Part shown: one piece after another, positions 37,086-47,334 of the stretch
Position numbering within the stretch: the first letter of the stretch is position 1
How the letters are laid out: every line of letters starts with the position of its first letter
Program-made: the position numbers and the translations under genes
Origin: Diaporthe sp. PMI_573
Lineage: Eukaryota; Ascomycota; Sordariomycetes; Diaporthales; Diaporthaceae
Assembly (NCBI GenBank): GCA_021399435.1
Contig: JAJTUP010000003.1
Span: 1,674,001-1,738,000, forward strand
Direction: 5' to 3'
DNA length: 64,000 bases
Notes under the pieces: model-generated
What the model saw: only the letters and a program-made list of their open reading frames with translations
Told to the model about the DNA's origin: nothing
Database searches by the model: none

Positions 37086-37874
37086 GCCTTGTAGACCTAT
37101 CCTGACCTGTAGGATCGGGGGTTAAGGCAAGGCGTGCCGCAATGCCGGGCCAATGGGTCGCTTTTACTGCGACACAGTGCAGTTGCTAAGGTGTCCGTGT
37201 AGCTCTCGATCATAAGACTGACAGTCAGGTTGCCTTATAGCGTTCTTGAGCCCATGGGGTCTTGTCAGAGTAAATAGCCGTCGGATGGTTCCTTCTGGAG
37301 GCCTGCAAGCCACATGCAGCTTGTTTCCCCGCGCCCTATTCCTCCTTCATCGTGGGGCTAGCGCACGTCGAGGGCAACGGGGGTCGCCAAGTGGATGGAA
37401 AATATATCCAACAACAACGCGACAGCCTGCACAGTAGCATCCCGTGAAGATTAACCCTGCTCGCGTCTGCTAATCCAATTCGAACCGCCATCCCCACACT
37501 CCGAATGTTTTCCCCAGGTTCTAGACCGGTAGCCGCCACACTGGCATATCAGCCCATGGCGCGAGTTCCAGGCTTGACCTGATGGGCTCCCCGGATCGCA
37601 CAGCGTACGACCCGCAGATCAGTTCTCGTGCAGCTAGCCAAGGAGGTCCCGTGCAGTGTTGTTCTCGGAAGTCCAGACCGAACACCGGTCTAGTGCAAAT
37701 AGCAGCACCGACGGTATGGGACCGGTAATCGATGCTGCGGACATATATATATGACAGGCACAGACAGCATGTCACCTCGCGGCAGTATCGCATCTTTTTG
37801 TTCAGTTTCTTTGCCAGCCTGGCGAGCTCAAAGGTATCTGTGTCTCCCAGTAACAGGGTACATATCTGCCCAGC
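37086..37874. promoter_or_regulatory. Shared divergent promoter of fucosidase and sugar transporter genes
   Basis: This is a 789-bp head-to-head interval. A TATA-rich box (ATATATATATG, near 37743-37753) lies about 125 bases before the transporter ATG. A dispersed 50-bp repeat lies at 37164-37215, near the fucosidase side. The shared placement suggests co-regulation, though binding sites cannot be identified. Confidence 0.55.
37164..37215 (+). repeat. Dispersed short repeat, copy 1
   Basis: The segment starts TTACTGCGAC, contains CTAAGGTGTCCGTGTAGCTC, and ends ATAAGA. A second copy in the same orientation lies at 41711-41762. They differ mainly by C/T and G/A changes. Confidence 0.6.
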
Positions 37875-39722
37875 ATGTCCACGCCGACGCCGGTTGAAGT
37901 GACTGCTTCCAACGTCCACGACAAGGACGCCCTGCAGGCTGAGAAGCTTGGCGTGGACGTGGAGGAGGTTGTTGTCACGAGAATCTCCGAGGAAGACCTG
38001 ATGCGGATCTCTCGTGAATGTTTGGATATCCACTCTCAGACAGGATGGCGTATTGCTCTGATCACACTCGTCATGGGCTTCAATATGGCTGGGTAGTCAT
38101 GCCTCTGAATTTCCATCTTTGTCATAACTCTGGAAATCTAACTTCCTCATAGGTATGGTGTCGACTGGGGAGTGATTGGTAGTATCAACTCTTATGATAG
38201 CTTTCATGGTATGTTCCCTCGTTCACCGTTGCACCTGGTATGGTGGATCAGTAGGCTGACAGAGAAAAGATTACTTCGGCTTTCCCAACAGTGGCCCCAT
38301 CCTGGGAACCATCAACGGTCTAATGACAATTGGAAACTTCTGCGGTGCGCCCTTCCTCGCACTCGGAGATGTCATCGGTCGACGAGGTGTCAATTTTGCG
38401 GGCAATATCATTGTCATTATCGCCGCCCTTCTCCAAGGTCTTGCACCAAACCTAGCCTGCCTCATGGTCGGCCGGTTTCTCCTGGGCTTCGGCTCCTCGA
38501 TGGCCTCGGCGCCCCAGTATGTGGCAGAGGTTGCGCCACTGCATCTCCGTGGACGACTGGTCGGCTTCTTTGGGACATTCTTCCAATTCGGCTCTGTCAT
38601 CATGATTGGTGCTATGACAGGGTTTACAAAATGTGAGCCAAGTGTTGCATGTGCTTGACTGTCATCTCCTCCCGCTGGTGACGATAGCACATCACACCTT
38701 GAAAAGAGTATACTGACTCCTAGGTTATAGGGAACAGCAACTACCAGTGGCGCATCCCGCTGATACTTGAAGCCTTCTTCCCCGTGCTTGTCTGTAGCAC
38801 AATCTACTTCCTATGCCCTGAGAGTCCGCGGTTCCTTATCCTCAAGGGCCGGCGAGAAGAAGCCCGAAAGGTCATTGCCAAATACATGACCACCCACGAC
38901 GACGTTGACGCGCCTATTGTCCCGTTGATCATGCAGCAGATGGAGGAGTCCGTGGAGTCGTCCCGCACAGGGAAGTGGGCCGCATACGACTACCGCGTCT
39001 TCTTCACCAAGGCTGTCGGCTACCGGACTTTCGCTCTTATTCTCTATTCCGTGTTCCAACAGTGGAATGGAGGCGCCATCATCTCTTACTACCTCTCGCC
39101 CGCGCTTGACACCATCGGAATCACCGCCGCTATTGATCAGCTCGGAATCAACCTCGGTTCGACGATGGTGTACTTCGTTTTCGAGTTTGTGGGCGCCTTC
39201 CTCGTTGACATCTTCAGAAGACGGACACTCATCTTTGCCGGTCTCATAACCTTCATCATATGTCAGCTCGCTGCCACCATCACGAGCTGGCAGTACTCAC
39301 TCCATGAGTCACACGCCACGGCAGTCTTGACGGTCGTCTGGATCTTCATCTACCAGGTCTGCAGCGCATCTTTGATCGCGACCATGCACAACCTTTACCC
39401 GGTCGAGATTCTGTCACTGCCGCTCCGAGCCAAGGGCATGGGGTTCTACAACATGGTCCAAGGCGCTGCTGGTGTGGTGCAGAATTATGGAATCAGTGTC
39501 GGGATTCAGAAGGTTGGGTATAAAATCTGGGTTGTGTACATCGTGTACAACACCCTGCAACTGGTTGCGGCTTATTTCGTCTTTCCCGAGACGAGCAAGC
39601 TTAATCTGGAGGAGATTGATACTATCTTTGAGACGCCAGGGTCTAACCCGGTCAAGTTGAGTCTGAAGATTGAGAAAGCGAGGAAGGAAAAGGAAAGACT
39701 AGAAAGGGAGGGTGCTGACTAA
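37875..39722 (+). CDS. MFS sugar transporter (lactose-permease/hexose-transporter type)
   Basis: The coding sequence is join(37875..38092, 38153..38208, 38270..38632, 38731..39722): four exons, all phases closing, 542 residues. It is a major facilitator superfamily sugar porter with about 12 membrane helices after a soluble N-terminus of about 60 residues. Visible signatures are YGVDWGVIGSINSYDSFHDYF (opening helix and loop), GDVIGRRG (the conserved GRR motif of the 2-3 loop), GRFLLGFGSSMASAPQYVAE followed by LRGR, CPESPRFL, QQWNGG, and the C-terminal FPETSKLNLEEID. Substrate cannot be read from sequence. The fucosidase next door suggests a fucosylated oligosaccharide or fucose, as an inference. 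The C-terminus ends in a charged coiled segment. Confidence 0.9.
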
Positions 39723-40456
39723 CGTGCACATATTTGTGCCATGAACTTCAATGGACGTGGATTGCGTATCGGGGGTGAAAACTGTGTTGTCCGAACGGCA
39801 CGCAATTTTATACCAGGGCTCATTGCAAGTATTAGGTTTGTTGCCATTATGTCTGATCTAGTCTATCAGTCCGAATGCTCTCATGCCTCTGAATCGCAAG
39901 GCAGCCTTTTTTTCGTCCTCAAACACTGATATTTGTGACCTTGTCCTTAGGTCATGCTTTTCGCAAAAGCTTGACCTGCCATCATTACATAGTTTGTTGT
40001 ATTTGCTATGGCCGATCGCTACAATTATCTCTCTTCTCCCGTCGTAACGCATGAGTACCCTCCTGTCTCTAATCTGCTCCTACAAACTGATTTGTTTGGC
40101 ATGGGGTATCTCCGTGTGCGAATGCAGTACTCCCCACCGCATTCCACTACACCTGTTTCCTTGTACTCTTCTTGAACTCATTGAAAGCGGTCGTTGTGAA
40201 ATGGGCTTCGTGCTGGTCGACAGCCCCGTGCTCAATGCGTTTAGCAAATTGCTGCTGACAGAGTCCAAACTCGGATCGTTCACAGCCCCTTGCGCTGCAG
40301 CGGCCCAAGTTTCCTCAAAGGGGAGGTCGATGATGGCCGGAATTTGCCAGTTGTGAATGGAAGGTCGGTCGGTCGCAAACCCGTGGTGACAAATCCTCAA
40401 GAAATTGGGGGGCATGCATTTGGACCCTGGTGGAAGGTGGTTGGCACTGGGTGCTG
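39723..40456. other. Intergenic, 3' to 3' spacer
   Basis: This lies between the converging transporter gene and the 40.5-kb hypothetical gene. No gene was recognised. Confidence 0.5.
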
Positions 40457-41191
40457 TCAGATGCCATCATCGCTGTAAGGCAGGACCTCGTGATATGCAT
40501 TCTCCTGCTGTGCCTGTTCTAGTCTTCTCTTCCTGATGACCCTGACGACATGGGTAAAACCATTCGCGAGACTCGAGCACCTTGTTACTATCTCAGCACT
40601 TGGATCAGGTCTCAGGGCATCCATGACTTGCTTGTGCCTTTGCCTGCCTCGATGCCGTTGAAATTTGACCCAAGATTTAGTCTGCAAGTAGACCCTCAGG
40701 ACGAAAGGTACCATGGTGGTACACGTAGTGCTGAAGCCCTTGCCCTGAAGGTCTCGCAGGACGCGGGCGTACCACTCGGCTGTGATCTCGTGGGTGACCC
40801 AGCCGTCTGCAGCAATGTCGAAATCGATATGTTGCGCGTGCATCAGACAGCAAGTCTGAATCTCGAAGACTCGCTCGGCGATTGTGACCCAGTCATTTTC
40901 AGTGATTGTGTGAGCCGAGTCCGTGACGCCAAGCGCGAAAGCGATCTCGGCAATGGGGCTGCCAGGGCGAAACAGCTTCACGTTGGAGGCCATACCTGGG
41001 AACCGCAGCAGACTCTCGAGAGTGCTCTGCCAGTGAGGTGATGTCACAGCAATCGGCGGGGTTCGACTTGTCGGCAAAGTAGTCATGTGCAGGTCCTGAC
41101 CCTCATCCTCGAGATCCTCAGATTTGACATCCTCAGACTTGAGATTCTCGGGATCGAGGAGAGCTGGGATCGTCGCGTCTGGTGTTGCCAT
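40457..41191 (-). CDS. Hypothetical protein, 244 residues
   Basis: This is a single-exon frame beginning at the ATG at 41189-41191 and ending at the TGA at 40457-40459. The N-terminus is acidic (NLKSEDVKSEDLEDEGQDL). The middle has protein-like helical content (TENDWVTIAERVFEIQTCCL, then HEITAEWYARVLRDLQ). The tail is basic (HRGRQRHKQVMDALR, then VVRVIRKRRLEQAQQ), compatible with a nuclear protein. I recognise no domain. An unseen extra exon is possible. Confidence 0.5.
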   Translation of the reverse strand: MATPDATIPALLDPENLKSEDVKSEDLEDEGQDLHMTTLPTSRTPPIAVTSPHWQSTLESLLRFPGMASNVKLFRPGSPIAEIAFALGVTDSAHTITENDWVTIAERVFEIQTCCLMHAQHIDFDIAADGWVTHEITAEWYARVLRDLQGKGFSTTCTTMVPFVLRVYLQTKSWVKFQRHRGRQRHKQVMDALRPDPSAEIVTRCSSLANGFTHVVRVIRKRRLEQAQQENAYHEVLPYSDDGI

Positions 41192-41489
41192 GTTTGCTAG
41201 CGTCGCAATGGGGCTTCCAGCTTAGCTAGGGCAAGCGTGTCAGTCACCGGTTTCTCAAGGGGCGTAAGATACTGGTGATCGTACGAATGTAGCCAAGTCG
41301 ATGCTCATGCACAACGGGTGCACTCGTCTTGCGCTGGGTGGTGGTGGTGGACTTTCGCACTGAGTGTCTGATGGGTAGTAAAAAGAGGAGGACGGTGTGT
41401 TTGGGAAGGTTATAAATCAACAAGGTGACACTTTTTCAGCCCCTTCAGCCAATTTATGTGGCCGCAGCTTCTGGTCTCGTTCAAACAAG

Positions 41490-41499
41490 TACCTAGGTA
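41490..41499. other. TACCTAGGTA palindrome, copy 2
   Basis: This is an exact ten-base palindrome. It extends to the twelve-base palindrome GTACCTAGGTAC at 41489-41500 and is intergenic. Confidence 0.6.
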
Positions 41500-41710
41500 C
41501 CAAAGCTTTCTGAGAAGGTGCAAAGTCACTAGGTACTTGGGAAACAGGCCACGGTAGTGTTCCCAGCCATTTGAGACGGTCTATGCCTCCGAGTTAAAGA
41601 AAATTGAACAGGCCTTTGATTTCCTCTGAGGTCGATGACATTATCGCAACTTAGCTGCTGGTAGGCGAATATTCAATAGGAGCAGCCCCTTGGTTGGCAC
41701 ATACAGGAAT

Positions 41711-41762
41711 TTACTGCAACAAAGTAGTTACTAAGGTGTCTGTGTAGCTCTCAATTTTAAGA
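41711..41762 (+). repeat. Dispersed short repeat, copy 2
   Basis: This matches copy 1 at 37164-37215 in the same orientation, with the shared core CTAAGGTGTC and GTGTAGCTCTC. Substitutions are largely G to A and C to T relative to copy 1. Confidence 0.6.
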
Positions 41763-41950
41763 GCGTTTCTCTCTCGAGTGTGTCAAGGTCTCCTCGGAGA
41801 CATAACTCTGCCGTTCGTAACATTCTCTCCTCTTCACAAACGCCCATGTTTCATATTTTGAAAGTTCTTAAAGCATAAATCTGTGGCAGGTAACTGACAT
41901 ATACTAGAACTAGCGTAAATCTCCCAGCCCCTATTCAACTGGGCGGTAGC

Positions 41951-42584
41951 ATGATGCTCACAGAGCAGACATCCCTCCCAGAAGATACGACTCTTCCAGA
42001 TACGGGACGGCTCTCGTTGGGTTGCATAACTCTTCCAAGCGGCATTACTCTACCAGGTGACCTTACTCTACCAGGAGGCATTACTTTCCCTGGTAATACC
42101 GCTCTCCCATCTGGCACGACTTTCCCGAAAGGCTGTATTCTCCCACTGGGCACTGCTTTCCTAGGGAATTCATTTCTTAGATGACTCTTTGGCGGCCGGA
42201 GATGAAGCTCTCCCAGAAAATGCCCTTGCTGTGGCTGCTGGTGGGAGTCTCCCAGGCTCCATTACTCTACCGATGGAGAATCGTGGGAGCTAGATCGATC
42301 GACCAGACAGCCAGATATTAGCGTATTGCAACGAATATGGGGCGGCGAAAGTATACTCCGATGAGCTGATACAGCTGCTTCAGAACTTTGAGAGGCCGGA
42401 CATGGACACCAACCAAATTGTAGACCAGAGCCAGTATGTGCAGACCGTGTCGTGGATCGCCAGCACCTTGCTACTGCTGGTCAGAAGCCGGGTGCAGGCG
42501 CTCAAGAACCCTGCAAGACACACGGTGGACTATTTTAGAAGTTTGGACGTCTCATGGACGAAGCCTGAAGATCCAGCCCCGTGA
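41951..42584 (+). pseudogene. Broken hexapeptide-repeat reading frame
   Basis: A frame opening at the ATG at 41951 contains twelve consecutive six-residue units from 41969 (18 bp each: CITLPS, GITLPG, DLTLPG, GITFPG, NTALPS, GTTFPK and so on) and then stops at 42184. The same pattern continues one frame over at 42180-42290 (DEALPE, GGSLPGSITLP) to a TAG at 42291. Beyond that, in the same frame, a non-repetitive protein-like segment runs to 42584 (YCNEYGAAKVYSDELIQLLQ; VSWIASTLLLLVRSRVQALK). The frameshift and in-frame stop suggest a decayed gene, although introns cannot be excluded. The antisense strand is also open through the repeat, a normal result of an 18-bp period. I know no family with this unit and name no function. 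Confidence 0.45.
41969..42184 (+). repeat. 18-bp tandem repeat (12 units)
   Basis: This is a degenerate minisatellite. Typical units are GGCATTACTCTACCAGGT and close variants, encoding x-[IT]-T-[LF]-P-x. Divergence between units is substantial, so it is not a recent expansion. Confidence 0.7.
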
Positions 42585-42940
42585 TGGCGGCCGCTCTGGA
42601 GACGGCGGTGGCCAGTAACTTCAGATGATCTCGACGGATCGGATGCTCACATCTGTGGTAGCCAACCGCCACAGGAGCTCCGTATATCGAGGCTTTGGAC
42701 GCTTGTATCCTTATCTGATCACATTTGGGACCGAGCGTATGAGTCTGCGGAACAGACGTAGGAAGATGAACACACAATATCGGTGCACTAACTAACACAT
42801 GACGGCTTTATGCAAATCGTAGGAGAACATTTGCGCTGTACTGTATGTGGCTTCATAGTTCCGCAATCTTATTAAAACTCATTCAGTATAATAGGCTCTG
42901 TGATACCAATCATACCAGACTGCTGGAAAGGATATTGTAC

Positions 42941-44938
42941 TTAAGACTGTAGCAATTTTTCCGACACCTGACCTATGACCTCACGCCTAAATGGGCGGTC
43001 ATCCTCCTCATAGGGGCGTCCCGATGCTTCTCTTGCTCGTTGCGTCACCGTTAACCATCCCAAACAAAGAAAAATTATACACGGCACCACACTCCATCTG
43101 ATCAGGGCGATAGCAACAACAGCAGCAAAGATTGTAATCGGCATCAAAGTCGAGCTCAATATAGCCACCCGGTCCACACCCGACTCTTCCGGGTCCCCAC
43201 CGGTCAATGCCAAGTCCACGGAGGACGCCGTTGGGTGACCCTCAGAACCGGCCTGCTCGCGCGAGAACAACGCAGATATCTAGTATGCACTCGCTGTGAG
43301 CTTCAACCCCCCTTGAAGAGGGTGATAGGCCGAAAGGCAATGAAGAGCACATACCAGCCCATTCAGCCTCTCCGTGCGGGCCTTCAGATCCACCAGCGTC
43401 TCCTCCAACGAGGCCATGTGCCGCTCGACCGCGGGTATCGCCTCGATCATGCCCTGCATCGCCCTGTGGTACCGGTCCAGGAACGAAGGCGCTACGACGT
43501 CTGCTACCAACGTCTCGTGCTCCCGCGAGATCATCTCCAGCATCTCCCTACCCATCTTGATCTGCCGCAGCTTGCGGGCCGCGCTGTCGGCGATCTCACC
43601 CGACGCTTGGGACCAGGATATCAGCCTGTCGATGCTGAAGGGCTTCTGCTGCTGCATTGGCGTGCCCGGAGAGAAGTCGATGAAGCTCGGCTCTGTTGAT
43701 AGACGTGTCGCGTAAGAAGACGACTGTCGTGAGAGAGACTGACTCTTGGACTGATTCGACCTCGCTAAGTCTCCAGTCCTGATTGTCTCAGTAGTCCCAA
43801 CCTTCCTCTCGATGTCCTTGACGTGCGGCAAGTCGCTTGCGCTGAGCTGGTCATCAAACGAGTGCAGCATGTGAAGGCAGGAGACAAAGCTCAGCAAAGG
43901 CGGCGCAAATATGTAGCCACGGTACATCTTGAGCATGTTCCTGAAGCCCACCCAGGCTTCACTCGGGATAACCGCCCCACCGTTGGCTCTGCTCGACCTT
44001 TTCTTCGTAGAGGTGGAATCTGAAGCCGGACCCGGATCCTTTGGCTGCTCTGGAGGTTTCCGGTCGATGAGCAGGCCTCTGGTTTCCAGACTCCGGCGAT
44101 TAAACGTCCACACCAACGCGTAGTCCGCCGTGCCGATGAAGGTCGTAAGAACTCCCTTGGTCGTGTCGTTGTACTCATGGAAACCGTCGTAGTCGCGAGC
44201 AATGAAGTACAGTGCGCCGTGGTCTGCGTCCATGGTGTCCACATAAAGATGAAGGAAGGCTTCGCGGGAGATGGCTAGAGTATTTGTGTCCGCATCCGAA
44301 CCCTCTTCGGGGGGCGCACGTTGGATGCACACCATTTTCAGTGACGCGGCGGCCTCCAGCTCCTGCTTTGCCTTCCTGGGAGCCTCATCACTCGCTTTGG
44401 CGGGAGATGTCGCTGTCGTCGCTGTCGTGGCCGACGTGCTTGCTGTCTTGGCGCTCTGCAGGCTAACACTTCTCGAGTGACCCGTGGTGCTGGCCGTTCC
44501 GCTATCTGTTGCCTGGCCCGGCGCCTTTGGTATTTTTGCATCTGCTTGTTGTAGCTGTGACGCAGATCGTCTCGGGCTCACTGCAACTGATTCAACGGGC
44601 CTCATCTTCATGAAAGCAACCAAGTCTTCCTCGTGCACCGTCCATTCATTGAATGTGGTGCGACTTTCGCCGCGATCGCTCGCAGCTGTGCCTGTTGCCC
44701 TAGATGCATCATCCTGTGATCTGCCAGCGCCTGCACTGCCATCGGAGGTGGAGGAAGCGTTGGGTATGCTCCCAATAGACTGTCTATTTGATGCTGTGCC
44801 GGAAGTGGGCGATTGTGCATTTGGTGATTCAAAAGCGCCGATCTCGATGACGTTATAGCGCTGGGATTCATTGTTGCCGCTCCGGAACTTCTGATGCCTG
44901 TCGAATGTCGACTGGGCAAGGAGCTTTAAGCCTTCCAT
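42941..44938 (-). CDS. CorA-like membrane protein
   Basis: The coding sequence is complement(42941..43279, 43355..44938): one 75-nt intron (GTATGT donor, ACTAG acceptor) and 640 residues. A long Ser/Thr/Ala-rich N-terminal region (about 60-210) leads to a folded part (VVWTFNRRSLETRGLL; SEAWVGFRNMLKMYRGYIFA). A helical segment follows (LDRYHRAMQGMIEAIPAVER; SLEETLVDLKARTERLNGL) and continues across the splice into ISALFSREQA. At the C-terminus, two hydrophobic helices (VAILSSTLMPITIFAAVVAI and VVPCIIFLCLGWLTV) separated by a tight turn give the CorA-like hairpin. I see no canonical GMN, so ion transport is unproven. The organisation resembles the gene at the left edge. Confidence 0.72.
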
Positions 44939-47334
44939 CGCTTATTCGCACTTGGTAGGGGATTTAAGTCACTGCGGAAGCCTTCACGACTGTGGATCCT
45001 GCAGGACAAAAACAGGCTTCCGACCAGGGGTATTTCTGTGGATAGATGATAGACCGTCAAAGGGATGCAGGCAGCGCGGGCGAGATGGAATGATGTAGGA
45101 AAGTGTGGCTTGAGGGGTAAGATAGGCAGGTGGTGTGGCGAAACCTGTTCCCTTATTACCGGCCAAGGGCTGTCAGAATGGCAGAAGTGGCAGACGTCTC
45201 AGCTTTCGTTCGTCATCATGCGCTAGCAGTCGACTAGCAGTGAGATTGGTTGAAGCTCAATCATCGGGTCTTACTGTTAAACGGAAACGCTTGTGTGGGC
45301 GCTGCACGCAGAGAGTTACCCTAGACTTGGCACTGGATTTCTCTAAGTGCCTATGGGGCGTGCACGCCGAAAGATGAGTTTGTGGCCGTGAGTCGATTTT
45401 TTGGGCTGTTTTAAGACCCTAACTTCGTACCTCTGCATTACCCTTATTTCTTACCCAAAAAGCATGTAACTTAGTTTATTAGATAGCCTGATTTCTGAAG
45501 TTTATCTGTATTTAGTTTGGTTACTGTCAGGGTTAGGGTTGGCTGGTTATTTAAAGCCAAAGATAGTGGGTCCGAGGGCCGAATTTTCCGGCCTCCCTAT
45601 CTGCGCACCAGAGCCAACCCACGCGTGCCCGCGGGTGAGACGATGTCGGAGGGACTGTGAGGAGGGCTGACAGAAGCCCACTCGAATTCAATACAAAGTT
45701 GTCCGAACCACTCTCAAGCATTCCAACAAGACCTCCAGTGCACCCTACTGCTACCTGACCCATTCGATCCACTAACCTTCAGACTTACTTGAGATTTCTG
45801 GGTGGTGGGCAGGGGGCAGCTTACCTAGGTACTGTGGAGGGTGACTCCGGTGCATGATTTGCCAAAGAGCACCTGGAGCTAGGTCGTCGTCACCAAGCGC
45901 GCTGCAATGCCACTGGTCGTCGCAAGCAGCAGCAGCAGCCCTGTGACATGCGTCCCATGTAACGAAGGGAGTTCATGCTTTTCTTAAACAGAGGTCACAT
46001 CGTTCCTACCCATACAATACAGTTTTATGATAGGGCACAAAGGTGGCTGAGACTTATATCAGGAAGACGCATCAGACGTCCTTGAATTGAGGCCCTGCAA
46101 CCTGGTTACGGGAAAAAACATTACCAAAAGCAACGCGCATGAACCTCGGCTACGTAGGTCATGCTTCTAGATCAGAGCTTATATCATCCAACGGGCATCC
46201 AACCGATACTACACTAACATGCAATGCTAGCATGTCGCACACTTTACTAATCAGTTAATGACATCTCTGTCCATGCGGTTATTTACTCTGTTGCTGCCAT
46301 CCGCGAAATGGGATATCGGCACATCATACAATTAATTGGCAATGAATTTAACCCGGGTTGAGCGGATGGCGACACATGTCTGCTTCAGTTACATCGACTC
46401 CGAGGAGAAATCTCAAACGTCGAAGCTGCCTATGTCACAACTTTAGGAGTATGTATCTCAAATCTGTCTCTCGAGATTGAAAGTGAGGCTTTGTGGTGAG
46501 ACTGCCTAGGTATCAAACCTTACGTATTCCATGATGTCAGTATTACCATTTGGTCTTCAGACCAAACAGCCAGTTTCGCAATCGATATATTCGGAACTAA
46601 CATAGCACTGCTGAGGTCAGGGTCAAAGTATAGCCTGTCGGAAGCCGTTTGCGATGTATCAGAATACCAAACGCACAGTATTGCGAGCAGTTTTCTTTCC
46701 CAAACACCCCTAGCGTGACCTTTTTTGGACTTGAACGTTACAGTTCAGCAGACATAGAAGTATTACAGAGACGGAGGGATCAGTTGATCCCACCCCCCAC
46801 CCCCAACCAAAAGTGCTCAAGATGACCGTCGGAATTCCTGCTTCGAAACCTTGAAACATATACAAGTGACCCGGACGAACCTGGCGATGTTATTCACATG
46901 TTTCGAGAACATCGGGATCAGCAAGGCTGAAAGCAATCAACGGAAATGCTGGTCAACAGCGAATTAAATGCTCTGGTGTTAGGGGTTAGCATGCCAAGGG
47001 CCCTAACTTGTACAAATAGCGGGTATTTAAGGGTGTCCCTATAGTCAGGGCGCGCTGCAGAAGAGTCTTCTTCCTTAGGCTTCAATAGAGTTGTCCTTAT
47101 AGCCTTGCCACTCAGCCCGTGAAAAATATATACCCTCAGACACCTGGTGAGCCAATGAAGACCAGCGCTCAGACATTCATATTCATTCCAGAAGGCAACA
47201 GCTCTGAATCCGAGCCGACAAACTCTTAACGTTCCAAAATCTACCAGAACCCAGTTTGAGTTGGTATTCACAAAATTTAACATTATTACTGCTCGTCACT
47301 TGGACGGAACGCACATCCATCCCATCCCACAACG
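44939..47334. other. AT-rich gene-free interval
   Basis: The 45.4-47.3-kb part is visibly richer in A/T than surrounding genes and has very few open frames. It contains a telomere-like AGGGTTAGGGTT fragment (45528-45539), a CAG run (45927-45942), an exact TACCTAGGTA (45822-45831), and further CCTAGGTA partials. No gene was recognised. Decayed repeat DNA is one explanation. Confidence 0.5.
45822..45831. other. TACCTAGGTA palindrome, copy 3
   Basis: This is an exact palindrome in AT-rich intergenic DNA. Related CCTAGGTA sequences lie at 46505-46512 and 49872-49879. Confidence 0.6.

Larger units (their letters stand above)
41192..41950. other. Intergenic upstream of the 40.5-kb gene
   Basis: This holds copy 2 of the dispersed repeat (41711-41762), an exact TACCTAGGTA (41490-41499), and a partial copy at 41529-41536. 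No reading frame was recognised. Confidence 0.5.

Noticed and set aside
41935..42153. Minus-strand repeat frame of 72 codons (MPPGRV-type)
   Set aside because: An 18-bp period opens both strands. The plus-strand hexapeptide frame extends further and continues into a non-repeat segment, so it is the better candidate.
45520..45545. Telomere or chromosome end
   Set aside because: Only two TTAGGG-type units occur and unique genes lie on both sides, so at most it is an interstitial trace.
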